Assembly: GCF_009708035.1 (NCBI RefSeq)
Contig: NZ_WMBQ01000002.1
Coordinates: forward strand, 992,001 to 1,056,000
Reading direction: 5' to 3'
Origin: Hyphomicrobium album
GTDB taxonomy: Bacteria; Pseudomonadota; Alphaproteobacteria; Rhizobiales; Hyphomicrobiaceae
Length of the DNA: 64,000 nucleotides
The notes beneath the pieces are model-generated. The model saw only the letters and a program-made list of their open reading frames with translations. It was not told where the DNA came from and did not search any database. Made by a program: the position numbers and the translations under genes. Positions 27,577-35,677 of the stretch are shown here, piece by piece (positions within the stretch are counted from its first letter, which is position 1; every line of letters begins with the position of its first letter).

Positions 27577-27974
27577 ACATCAGGCGTCGCCGGCCGAGAT
27601 GCCGGCGACGCCTGTCGCGCGATCAGGTGCTCCCGGGAGGATGTGGCAAATCTGGATGGAGTAGCCGTGAGATGCCTTGCGTTTGATGAGCAGCGGGTTC
27701 GTAATGAAATGCAATGTTCAGGGGTGAATGCCCAGCACGCATCAAAGACGTGCGGTCGGCACTGGGATAGGGGGAAGCATGAGTTTGAGATCAGGATGAC
27801 CCTTTAAATTCTTATGGCTGCCGCACCGCCACGGTGCGTTTGAACGTTGCCGCTGGTCGGCGGCAGCGCCCGAGCTGGTGCGCGCCGCGGGAGTTATCGC
27901 GTCATCTGCAAGCCCAACCATCGTCGGCAGGGAATGTCGGCAGCTTTAGCTTTGGCAGTGTGGAGTTAGCGTAC
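27577..27974 (+). terminator. Perfect 14-bp hairpin after the RTX gene, in a 398-base gap
   Basis: The hairpin has arms at 27581-27594 and 27601-27614 (CAGGCGTCGCCGGC and its complement, 6-base loop) and starts 5 bases after the RTX stop codon. No T-run follows, so termination may be partial or Rho-assisted. A partial terminator between substrate and exporter genes is known from E. coli hlyCA/hlyBD. The rest of the gap (27615-27974) shows no gene I can support. Confidence 0.6.
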
Positions 27975-28598
27975 ATGCTATTTGGAAAGAAGACGGCCGG
28001 CGAGGAAGCCGCCAAGCACGCAAACGGCACTACAGGTACGGCAAGCGGTGGTTCACCGTCGGCGTCTGAGCCCGCCGCCGGGCCGGCCGCAATGTCGGAG
28101 GGCTCGACCGGCACCGTGGTCAGTGCCGAAGAGGCAAAGAAGCGAGCTTTGGCTGCCAAACAGGTCGCCGCCGCGTTCGGCGAGTTTGTGATGCTGATGA
28201 TGCGCTCGCCCACTGAGCGTCATCACACCCTCACGGATCTCGAGTGGCTCATCGTGCCGGGTCTGATCAACCGCCAATATGCGCTCGCCGAGGCCCAATC
28301 CAAGGAGACCGGGATGGTAAGCCCGGTCGGGGGCGTACTGTGGGCCTTTGTCTCGGAGGAGATCGACAAACGCTTGTCGGATCTCGCGACGCCGCTGCGG
28401 CTGAAGCCCTCCGAGTGGCGCTCGGGCGATATCCCCTGGATCGTATCGGCGCACGGAGACAACCGCGTGCTGGCAGGCCTCATCCAGCAGCTGACCACGA
28501 CCTTGTTCAAGGACCGCAAGCCGAAGATGCGCGTTCGCGGCCGCGACGGAAAGCTCACGGTCGGCCATCTCGAAGTTAAAGAGAAGGACGCCGCCTGA
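27975..28598 (+). CDS. HlyC-type toxin-activating lysine acyltransferase homologue
   Basis: HlyC-family enzymes transfer a fatty acyl group from acyl-ACP to internal Lys of RTX toxins before export. The 207-residue product starts at the ATG at 27975 (GGAG upstream; earlier in-frame codons add only low-complexity sequence). Residues 10-55 are a Gly/Ala/Ser-rich linker. The family core is 60-205: AFGEFVMLMMRSP, DLEWLIVPGLINRQYAL, SEWRSGDIPWIVSAHGDN, RVRGRDGKLTVGHLEV. The conserved Asp is D162 in AHGDN. In ungapped alignment with HlyC the catalytic His position (SPLH) is Glu here (SPTE), but H83 and H84 follow two residues later. It is directly upstream of the ABC exporter. Confidence 0.82.
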   Translation: MLFGKKTAGEEAAKHANGTTGTASGGSPSASEPAAGPAAMSEGSTGTVVSAEEAKKRALAAKQVAAAFGEFVMLMMRSPTERHHTLTDLEWLIVPGLINRQYALAEAQSKETGMVSPVGGVLWAFVSEEIDKRLSDLATPLRLKPSEWRSGDIPWIVSAHGDNRVLAGLIQQLTTTLFKDRKPKMRVRGRDGKLTVGHLEVKEKDAA

Positions 28599-28619
28599 GT
28601 AAGGGGGCAGCGCAGCTAG

Positions 28620-30410
28620 ATGCGGAACGGCAAGGCAGGGAGCTGGCGCTCTAGCCCCGTGCGGGCAGCGATTCGTCGCTGCTCGCTCGCAATTTTGGGA
28701 GTCGCGATCTTCTCCGGCGTCATCAATATTTTGGCGCTGACCGGCTCCTTCTACATGCTGCAAGTCTATGACCGGGTGTTGACGTCGCGCAGCATCCCCA
28801 CGCTCGTCGGTCTGACCGTCCTGATGGCCGGTCTGTACGCCGCCAACGGAATGCTGGACTTTTTGCGTGTGCGCGTCATGAGCCGAGTAGGCGTGCGCAT
28901 CGACAACGAGTTGCGCGAGAATGCGTTTGCCGCCGTGCAGACGCTGCCGCTGCGCTTTCGCAAGTCTGGCGACGGATTGCAGCCCATCCGCGACCTCGAT
29001 CAGATCCGCTCATTCCTGTCGGGGCTCGGGCCGACGGCATTATTCGACTTGCCTTGGATTCCCCTGTACCTCGCCGTTGTCTACCTGCTGCATCCTTGGC
29101 TGGGAACCTTCAGCTTGGGTGGCGCAGTGCTGCTCGTATTCCTCACGCTTCTGACCGAGTTGCGCAGCTCAGCGCCGATGCGGGACGCAGCGCAGAGTGC
29201 CGGCCAGCGACTTGCATTGGGCGAAGCCGTGCGACGCAATGCCGAGGTCATCAAGGCCATGGGTCTTGGTGGCCGGATGCAGAAGCGCTGGAAGGAAATC
29301 AATTCACTGCACCTGGCCCATCAGCTCAAGGCCGCGGATGCGGTCGGCGGCATCGGCACTGTCTCGAAAGTTCTGCGCCTCTTGTTGCAGTCCGGAATGT
29401 TGGGCCTCGGGGCCTATCTCGTGATCGAGGGCGAGCTGTCGGGTGGCGCGATCATTGCCGGATCGATCATCATGTCGCGCGCCCTTGCGCCGATTGAAAC
29501 TTCAATCGCGCATTGGCGCGGGTTCGTCGCAGCCCGACATTCCCATCGACGTCTCGTCGAACTCTTTCGCCTTTTGGCTGACGATAGCGAGAAGGTTCTT
29601 GAACTGCCGCAGCCTCGGATCAACGTCCTCGTTGAGAATTTGACCCTGGTGCCACCCGGCGGAACTCGCGCCGTCCTCCAGGGTGTGAATTTGGGCCTCG
29701 CCGCTGGTGATGGTTTGGGGATCATTGGCCCCAGTGGCTCGGGTAAATCCTCTCTGGTCCGCGCTCTCGTTGGCGCATGGTTGCCGGTCCCCAATGGTGG
29801 CAGCGTCCGACTTGATGGGGCTTCACTCGATCAATGGAGCCCCGACATGCTCGGGCGTCATATCGGCTATCTACCGCAAGGTATTGAGCTGTTTGAAGGT
29901 ACGGTCGCCGAAAACATCGCGCGCTTCGACGAGGAGGCGCCAGACGCTGCCATCGTTGCCGCCGCGCAGGTTGCAGGCGTCCACGACATGATCGTCCACT
30001 TGCCTGACGGCTATCAAACGCAAGTCGGCGAGGGAGGCGCGCTCCTCTCAGCGGGGCAGCGACAGCGCATTGCCCTCGCACGTGCACTCTACGGCGACCC
30101 TTTCTTTGTCGTGCTGGACGAACCGAACTCCAATCTTGACCAAGTGGGCGAGGCTGCATTGACGGAGGCCATTCTCTCCGTGCGCAGGCGTTGCGGAATC
30201 GTCGTCGTCGTCGCCCACCGGCCATCGGCATTGGTGGCTGTCGACAAGGTGTTGGGGCTGGTCGGTGGTCGCGTCCAGGCCTTCGGACCGAAGGAGGAAG
30301 CGCTGCGCCGGTTGCTGCAGCCGGTCGCCGACGCTGGCCGCGGGCAACGCGCCGAAGGACCGAGCAGCCAAATGAATCTCAAGGTCGTCGGTGAGCGCCA
30401 TGGCGTCTGA
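28620..30410 (+). CDS. Type I secretion ABC transporter/permease (PrtD-like)
   Basis: This is the inner-membrane exporter ATPase for RTX-type substrates. The 596-residue product has a transmembrane domain over about residues 20-310 and a nucleotide-binding domain after it. The NBD has Walker A GPSGSGKSS, Q-loop YLPQGIELF, signature LSAGQRQRIALARAL, Walker B FFVVLDEPNSNLD and the switch His in VVAHRPS. No N-terminal C39-like domain is present, which places it with the PrtD/LapB-less protease and lipase exporters rather than HlyB. It lies 21 bases after the acyltransferase and overlaps the HlyD-like gene, forming one operon. Confidence 0.95.
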   Translation: MRNGKAGSWRSSPVRAAIRRCSLAILGVAIFSGVINILALTGSFYMLQVYDRVLTSRSIPTLVGLTVLMAGLYAANGMLDFLRVRVMSRVGVRIDNELRENAFAAVQTLPLRFRKSGDGLQPIRDLDQIRSFLSGLGPTALFDLPWIPLYLAVVYLLHPWLGTFSLGGAVLLVFLTLLTELRSSAPMRDAAQSAGQRLALGEAVRRNAEVIKAMGLGGRMQKRWKEINSLHLAHQLKAADAVGGIGTVSKVLRLLLQSGMLGLGAYLVIEGELSGGAIIAGSIIMSRALAPIETSIAHWRGFVAARHSHRRLVELFRLLADDSEKVLELPQPRINVLVENLTLVPPGGTRAVLQGVNLGLAAGDGLGIIGPSGSGKSSLVRALVGAWLPVPNGGSVRLDGASLDQWSPDMLGRHIGYLPQGIELFEGTVAENIARFDEEAPDAAIVAAAQVAGVHDMIVHLPDGYQTQVGEGGALLSAGQRQRIALARALYGDPFFVVLDEPNSNLDQVGEAALTEAILSVRRRCGIVVVVAHRPSALVAVDKVLGLVGGRVQAFGPKEEALRRLLQPVADAGRGQRAEGPSSQMNLKVVGERHGV

Positions 30411-31728
30411 CCGCGTGCCGAAGGAGAGTCTTCAACGCCGGGATCTCGGCAGTGTCTGGCGCTATCTACTCGCCGGGTTTGTCATCATCGTCGGACTCGT
30501 GGGCGGTGTCGGCGTCTGGGCATCGCAGACGGAAATCTCGGGAGCCGTGATCGCGCAAGGCACGGTGGTGGTCGAAAGCAGTATCAAGAAGGTGCAGCAT
30601 CCGAGCGGCGGTGTGGTTGGCGAGATCCACGTCAAGAACGGCGATTTCGTTCAGGCGGGAGACCTTCTGTTGCGGCTCGACGAAACCGTCACGCGCGCCA
30701 GTCTGCAAATGGTCACCAAGCAACTCGACGAACTCGCGGTGCGGGAGGCGCGCCTCGTGGCAGAACGAGACGATGCCAAAGCGGTAACTGTGCCGCCGGC
30801 AGTGTCCGACAGGCAATCAGAAACGGCGATCGACGAGATCCTCGGTGGCGAGAGGAGCCTGTTCGAGAGCCGTCGCAATTCGCGACAGGGACAAAAATCG
30901 CAGCTGCGCGAGCGCATAGCCCAGCTCGACCAGGAATTTGCCGGCATCTCCGGTCAGTTGGATGCCAAGGCGCGAGAGATTCAATTGATCGGCAAGCAGC
31001 TCCGCGATCTCGAGACGCTAGAAGAGAAGAAGCTCGTCACCGCTGCGACCATGGTTGCCCTGCGCCGCGAGTCGGCGCGGCTCGAGGGTGAGTACGCGCA
31101 GCTCAAAGCGGCGGCTGCCCAAACTCGCGGCCGGGTAAGTGAGATCGAGCTGCAAATTTTGCGTATCGACCAGGATATGCGGACCGAGGTCGTCAAGGAG
31201 TTGCGCGAGTGCCAGAGCAAGATTGCTGAATTCACGGAGCGGCGTGTGGCCGCCGAAGATCAGCTGAAGCGTGTCGACCTGAGAGCGCCGCAATCCGGAA
31301 CCGTCCACCAGCTGGCCGTACACACGGTCGGCGGTGTCATCAACGGCGGCGAAGCCGTGATGTTCATTGTCCCCGACAGCGACAAGCTGGTCGTCGAGGC
31401 CAAAATCGCGCCCCACGATATCGACCAAGTGCTTGGAGGCCGCCAGGTAATGCTCCGCTTTGCGGCCTTCAACCAGCGTACGACGCCAGAGCTCGTCGGC
31501 GAAATTATCTCCATATCAGCTGATTTGGCGCAGGACCCCCGAACCGGCGAAAACTATTTCACGGGTCGCATTTCGGTCTCGGATGAAGAGATGACCAAAC
31601 TCGACGGTGGAAAGCTCGTCCCGGGAATGCCTGCCGAGGTGCACATCAAGACCCACGATCGCACTGCCTTGTCGTACTTGGTAAAGCCATTCCAGGATCA
31701 AGTTGCGCGCGCGTTCCGGGAGCGCTGA
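30400..31728 (+). CDS. HlyD-family type I secretion periplasmic adaptor
   Basis: The membrane fusion protein bridges the ABC exporter and an outer-membrane channel. The ATG at 30400 (442 residues) has GGTGAG upstream; a GTG at 30391 would add three residues. It has a short cytoplasmic N-terminus, one TM segment about residues 20-40 (YLLAGFVIIVGLVGGVGVW), a lipoyl half with VQHPSGGVVGEIHVKNGD, a long coiled-coil hairpin about 90-290, the second lipoyl half VDLRAPQSGTVHQL, and a beta-barrel domain ending with the family's C-terminal PGMPAEVHIKT. It overlaps the exporter gene. No dedicated outer-membrane protein is in the operon. Confidence 0.95.
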   Translation: MASDRVPKESLQRRDLGSVWRYLLAGFVIIVGLVGGVGVWASQTEISGAVIAQGTVVVESSIKKVQHPSGGVVGEIHVKNGDFVQAGDLLLRLDETVTRASLQMVTKQLDELAVREARLVAERDDAKAVTVPPAVSDRQSETAIDEILGGERSLFESRRNSRQGQKSQLRERIAQLDQEFAGISGQLDAKAREIQLIGKQLRDLETLEEKKLVTAATMVALRRESARLEGEYAQLKAAAAQTRGRVSEIELQILRIDQDMRTEVVKELRECQSKIAEFTERRVAAEDQLKRVDLRAPQSGTVHQLAVHTVGGVINGGEAVMFIVPDSDKLVVEAKIAPHDIDQVLGGRQVMLRFAAFNQRTTPELVGEIISISADLAQDPRTGENYFTGRISVSDEEMTKLDGGKLVPGMPAEVHIKTHDRTALSYLVKPFQDQVARAFRER

Positions 31729-32396
31729 GGGGTGGCTCCCCGCGCCCGAGGCCCATTTGCCATTTTATCCCGAATTCGTTTCCGGCCGGAACACCAAAGC
31801 CGGGAGTGGCGGTCGGCGGGATGCATCATGCCCTCGAGGGCCTATCCCATTGCCGTCAGAATATCGAATCTCTGGGTTCCCATTGCCTATCGTCGGGACA
31901 GCAATTGAAGCAGCGGGGGGTGCTCATATCGCCGCGTACGAGGCCCTGCGGGCTACCGTGTCCCCTGGGCACATTAAGCTGAATGCTGTCAGAGCGTTGG
32001 CCTCTCCAGCGGGCTTCTTGGCTCAACCTCGTGGGCGAACTTTTGCGCTTCCTGCCTGATCGGAACTGGCAATTGGCGACGCCCGTGTGGGGAAATACGT
32101 CCACAACGGCATCGCCGCTCCGCATTCGCTCCCGCGAGAGTGGTACGGACTTTCTCTGCGTCATTGGTAGTGGGTTCACTGAAACGGCAGTTGTCTGCGA
32201 CGCTTTTGCAACAGTGATTCCAACATTGCGCGGCTCGGGAATTGCTCCCTAGTCGATGCTAGATGGCAACCCGTAGCGTGTTACTTGGTAACGCGTACTC
32301 GATGAATCTTCCAAATGGCAGCACAGTTCCAGCTGCCTGAAAAGCAGACAACGAGAAAGGCGCGTGCCCAACATCGACTGATGGGGGAGTTGAGTA
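31729..32396. other. Long intergenic region before the autotransporter
   Basis: This 668-base gap has lower GC than its neighbours and no open frame I can support. A short GGGG/CCCC hairpin follows the hlyD stop (about 31729-31743), too weak to call a terminator. The far end carries the ribosome-binding site GGGGGAG for the autotransporter. Its length suggests a regulated promoter or a decayed gene, but I see no remnant. Confidence 0.4.
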
Positions 32397-35129
32397 ATGT
32401 TGCGTTCGCGTCCGCTCGCTGAGCGAAAGCTCAAAGCGATTATTGGCCCGCTGGCCTTTGCACTGACGATGTCAGTGTCTCACGTGGCCCTCGCCAATTG
32501 TAATCCACCCAACACTGGGGATACCAGCGTCATATCGACGGGAGTCGGTGGCGACGTGAACTGCGACAACGCGGATGACGACGTCACCGTAAACGCTACC
32601 GGCACGGTAGGCGGCGACCTCAATACCGACGGTGGCGAGGACGCGGTCACCATCGATATCGGCGCCGTCAACGGCGACGTGAATACCGGGGGTGCAAATG
32701 ACACCGTTGACGTGATCAACGGTGGCACGGTTGGTGGGACCATCAGAACGGGCGACGGCGATGACACCATCGAGATCGATGATGGCGAGGTGGGCGGGAA
32801 CGTGAACGCCGGCGATGGCGACAACCAGATCACCATTGATGACAGCGAAGTCGGCGGCAACGTCGTCACCGGTTCGGGTACCGACACCATCACTATCGAG
32901 GAGACCGAGATCGGCGGAAACATCAATTCCGGCGACGGGAATGATACGGTCAACCTCGACGAGGAGGCCGAAATCACCGGCAACGTCATCACCGACGGGG
33001 GCGATGACATCATCAACATCAACGGCGCCGAAGTCGGCGGCAATTTGAATACGGGCACCGGCGCCGACACTGTCACTATTAACGCCGGCGGCGAAGTCGA
33101 GGGTAACGTCACTACCGACGGTGGCAATGACATACTCACCCTCAACAACGGCGGCGAGGTCGGCGGCAACATCCAAATGGGTGATGACGACGATCGCCTG
33201 AATATCAACGGAGGTGAGGTCGGAGGCGACATTCTGACCGGCGGCGGTGTTGACGTCGTCCGCATCATCCTCAGTGGGAGCAACACTCTCGAGTTCGAGG
33301 GAACTCAACTCAATACCGGGGCCGGCGATGACAGCGTTCTGCTCCGAGGCTTGTCCAATATCGAGGAAGACGACGAGAACTTCGAGATTGAAAACCCTGA
33401 CTTCGTCTTCCGTGGCGGCAGCGGTTATGACGTTTTCCGTGCCGATGATAACGACGACGGCTTGAAATTGGGGGCGATCGAAGGGTTCGAAACCCTCCTT
33501 GTCGAGGAGTCGATCCTCGTCCTGACGGCCGACGACTACATGTTTAGCCCCGCGAGTTCGGCAACGGGCGGCATTGAAATCGATGGCAGCTCGCAGCTTT
33601 GGTTCAACAACGCGGCGACGGTGGAAACCCCGCACATCGAGATCGAAGCCGGCGGCATGCTGATGTTCGGAGCCTTCCCGGCCGGAGAGGGCGATGACGA
33701 CGACGATGAGGGTGGCGAGGCCGGCGAGCCCGTCAATACCGTGCTGAACATCGGCGACAGCACCCTCGTCAACAACGGCACGGTGGGCACGCTGAACGGC
33801 ATCGTCGGCGACACCGTGACGGTCAATGGCGGTCCCTATATTGCTGCCTCGGCCACCGCGAAGATGGTCATCGACACGCAGCTCGGCGGCTCCAACTCGC
33901 CCACCGACCGCTTCAACTTCACCTATGCTGGCGCCGGCGGGCCGGTTCAAGGCAACACGACGACGGTCACAGTCAACAACGTCGGCGGCATCGGCGCCTT
34001 CACCGGGCAGGGTCCGACGGACGGCATCGTCATCGTCTCAGCTCCGGCGGGCTTCGCACCCACCGCCTTCCAGCTCGGCGTGAACCAGCTGACCGGTAAG
34101 CAAGAAGTTCTGGCGGGCGCCTTCTCCTACCGTCTGTTCAACTCGCCGACGGCGGCGCTCCTACAGTCGGACATTCTCGATCAGGTTCCTGGCTATGCCA
34201 TCGTGTCGTCGGTCGCACAGCGCTACGCATCGGCTGGCCTCGGTACGCTCTACAAGCGGATGGGCGAGGTTCGGCTCGGTCGCGGTGACGGCAAGACGAT
34301 CGGCAATGCCGGTGCAGGGATGTGGGTACGGGGCTTCTACAACGACAGTGATGTGTCGCCTGAAGCAGGCTTTGCCTTTAGCCAGAAAAATCAGGGCGTC
34401 ATGGGCGGCGCCGACATAGATTTGGGCTCCAGCGCGGGTGGCCATTTCCTCGCTGGTGCGTTTGGCGGCTACGGCACCGCGGATGCCGGCACCTCGGCAA
34501 CGATCTGGGGTGTCAAGTCGCCATCGACGGTGGACCTCACCGCGTACACGTTCGGCTTCTATGGCTCGTACTACGATGTCGGCCGGCCCGGCACCGGTTT
34601 GTATGTCGATGGCGTCTTCAAGGTCGACATTACCGACTTTGAAATCGCATCGGCGGCACGCGCCGCATCCGCCTCGACGGATGGCTATACCTCTACCGTG
34701 TCGGGCGAAACCGGATATGGGTTCAATCTGGGCGGCAACCTAACGCTGCTGCCGCAGGCTCAGTTGAGCTACATTTCCGTGAGCAACCAAAACTACCAGG
34801 ACAACTATGGGGTGAAGGTCGGGAGCGGTGTCGGCGAGTCCCTCGTCGGCCGTGCAAGCCTGCAGCTGCAAGGCAACTACGGTTCCGCCTCTGGTGGTTG
34901 GTTTGCGCCGTACGCCATCGCAAGCATTCTCTCTGACTTCCTCGGCGACAACGAAACTGCGATTGGCCGCACGCCATTCAAGAACGACATGGGCCTCACG
35001 TGGTACGAAGCCGGCGGCGGCGTTACGGCCGAGCTTGGCGAGTTCGTGTCGCTCTACGGCTCGGCCGAGTACAGCTTCGGCGACATTGAAGGCTGGGGTG
35101 GCACCGGCGGCGTCAAGGCGCGCTGGTAA
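32397..35129 (+). CDS. Autotransporter with RTX-like repeat passenger (type V secretion)
   Basis: The 910-residue protein has a long signal peptide (charged MLRSRPLAERKLK, hydrophobic core, cleavage near ALA-N at about residue 34). The passenger's first part, about residues 50-293, consists of twelve units of 20-21 residues of the form VGGN-V-x-T-G-x-G-x-D-T-I-T-I, rich in Asp, Gly and Asn. A less repetitive beta-rich part follows to about 600 with an acidic run (EGDDDDDEGGE). The C-terminal 270 residues look like an autotransporter beta-barrel (AGMWVRGFYNDSD, QKNQGVMGGADIDL, ending KARW with a final aromatic). It is transcribed alone and ends at a strong terminator. The repeat ladder suggests a surface beta-solenoid. 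Confidence 0.88.
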   Translation: MLRSRPLAERKLKAIIGPLAFALTMSVSHVALANCNPPNTGDTSVISTGVGGDVNCDNADDDVTVNATGTVGGDLNTDGGEDAVTIDIGAVNGDVNTGGANDTVDVINGGTVGGTIRTGDGDDTIEIDDGEVGGNVNAGDGDNQITIDDSEVGGNVVTGSGTDTITIEETEIGGNINSGDGNDTVNLDEEAEITGNVITDGGDDIININGAEVGGNLNTGTGADTVTINAGGEVEGNVTTDGGNDILTLNNGGEVGGNIQMGDDDDRLNINGGEVGGDILTGGGVDVVRIILSGSNTLEFEGTQLNTGAGDDSVLLRGLSNIEEDDENFEIENPDFVFRGGSGYDVFRADDNDDGLKLGAIEGFETLLVEESILVLTADDYMFSPASSATGGIEIDGSSQLWFNNAATVETPHIEIEAGGMLMFGAFPAGEGDDDDDEGGEAGEPVNTVLNIGDSTLVNNGTVGTLNGIVGDTVTVNGGPYIAASATAKMVIDTQLGGSNSPTDRFNFTYAGAGGPVQGNTTTVTVNNVGGIGAFTGQGPTDGIVIVSAPAGFAPTAFQLGVNQLTGKQEVLAGAFSYRLFNSPTAALLQSDILDQVPGYAIVSSVAQRYASAGLGTLYKRMGEVRLGRGDGKTIGNAGAGMWVRGFYNDSDVSPEAGFAFSQKNQGVMGGADIDLGSSAGGHFLAGAFGGYGTADAGTSATIWGVKSPSTVDLTAYTFGFYGSYYDVGRPGTGLYVDGVFKVDITDFEIASAARAASASTDGYTSTVSGETGYGFNLGGNLTLLPQAQLSYISVSNQNYQDNYGVKVGSGVGESLVGRASLQLQGNYGSASGGWFAPYAIASILSDFLGDNETAIGRTPFKNDMGLTWYEAGGGVTAELGEFVSLYGSAEYSFGDIEGWGGTGGVKARW
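32544..33275 (+). repeat. Twelve tandem 60-63-base coding repeats in the autotransporter passenger
   Basis: Units begin with V/I-G-G-N/D/T-V/L/I and contain T-G-x-G-x-D-x-I/V. Examples are VGGTIRTGDGDDTIEIDDGE, IGGNINSGDGNDTVNLDE and VGGNLNTGTGADTVTINAG. The length of each is 20 or 21 codons with synonymous drift between units, so the selection is on protein. The period fits one coil of a beta-solenoid. Confidence 0.9.
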
Positions 35130-35198
35130 GCAGACAACTTGGAGGGCTGGGGCGGGATCCGAGCTGCCTACACCTTGGATACCGAGAGCCTCCAAACG

Positions 35199-35235
35199 CA
35201 AGGGCCGCTCCGCGCGGCCCTTGCTCTTTTGTTTT
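35199..35235 (+). terminator. Rho-independent terminator after the autotransporter
   Basis: A 10-base-pair perfect stem (35199-35208 with 35214-35223, arms CAAGGGCCGC and its complement) has a 5-base loop and is followed by CTCTTTTGTTTT. It is the textbook intrinsic terminator layout, 70 bases past the stop codon. Confidence 0.9.
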
Positions 35236-35421
35236 GTAGCCGGCCGCGCTGGACCTGGATCCCGGTTGCAAAACCGCGCATCGGCGCTTCAGCCAAAGCG
35301 CCCCCGCTCGCCGAATAGTCAAAGAATTCGTGAGCCGGTTTTTGTGCCGACGCGCTCCGCGTTCGTCGCGCGATGCGCCTGTGGCGTTCGCCACGGAAAG
35401 TCAGATTTTATCGGAATAACT

Positions 35422-35495
35422 TGGAGGCCACGCCCGGAATCGAACCGGGGTGCACGGATTTGCAGTCCGTTGCGTCACCACTCCGCCACGTGGCC
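35422..35495 (-). tRNA. tRNA-Cys (GCA)
   Basis: On the minus strand a 74-base cloverleaf runs from GGCCACG to CGTGGCC plus U and an encoded CCA. The anticodon loop ACTGCAAA gives GCA, the T-arm is GGTTCGATTCC and the D-arm region is TGGCGGAGTGGTGACGCA. All stems pair. It lies between the autotransporter terminator and the methyltransferase-like gene. Confidence 0.97.
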
Positions 35496-35677
35496 ATACC
35501 GCCCGGGCGAGCCGGGGCGAAAAGAATGCGCCGTGTATCATACTGATCAGAGCCTGCAAAGTGCGCCTGTGGGGGGCGCTCGCCTTCAGACTTTTGCCCC
35601 GAGGCGCCGCGTCCTGTCGCGCTGCAGCACACTCTCGGTTAAGCTCCCCGCAAGACCCCTGGAAGCCGGAGATAGTT

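Noticed and set aside
32544-33275. Possible CRISPR or minisatellite array
   Set aside because: The repeats are coding with a 20-21-codon period, diverge at synonymous sites, and have no conserved repeat/variable spacer pattern.
35422-35495. Prophage attachment site at tRNA-Cys
   Set aside because: I did not notice a second copy of the tRNA 3' end nor any integrase gene in the window.
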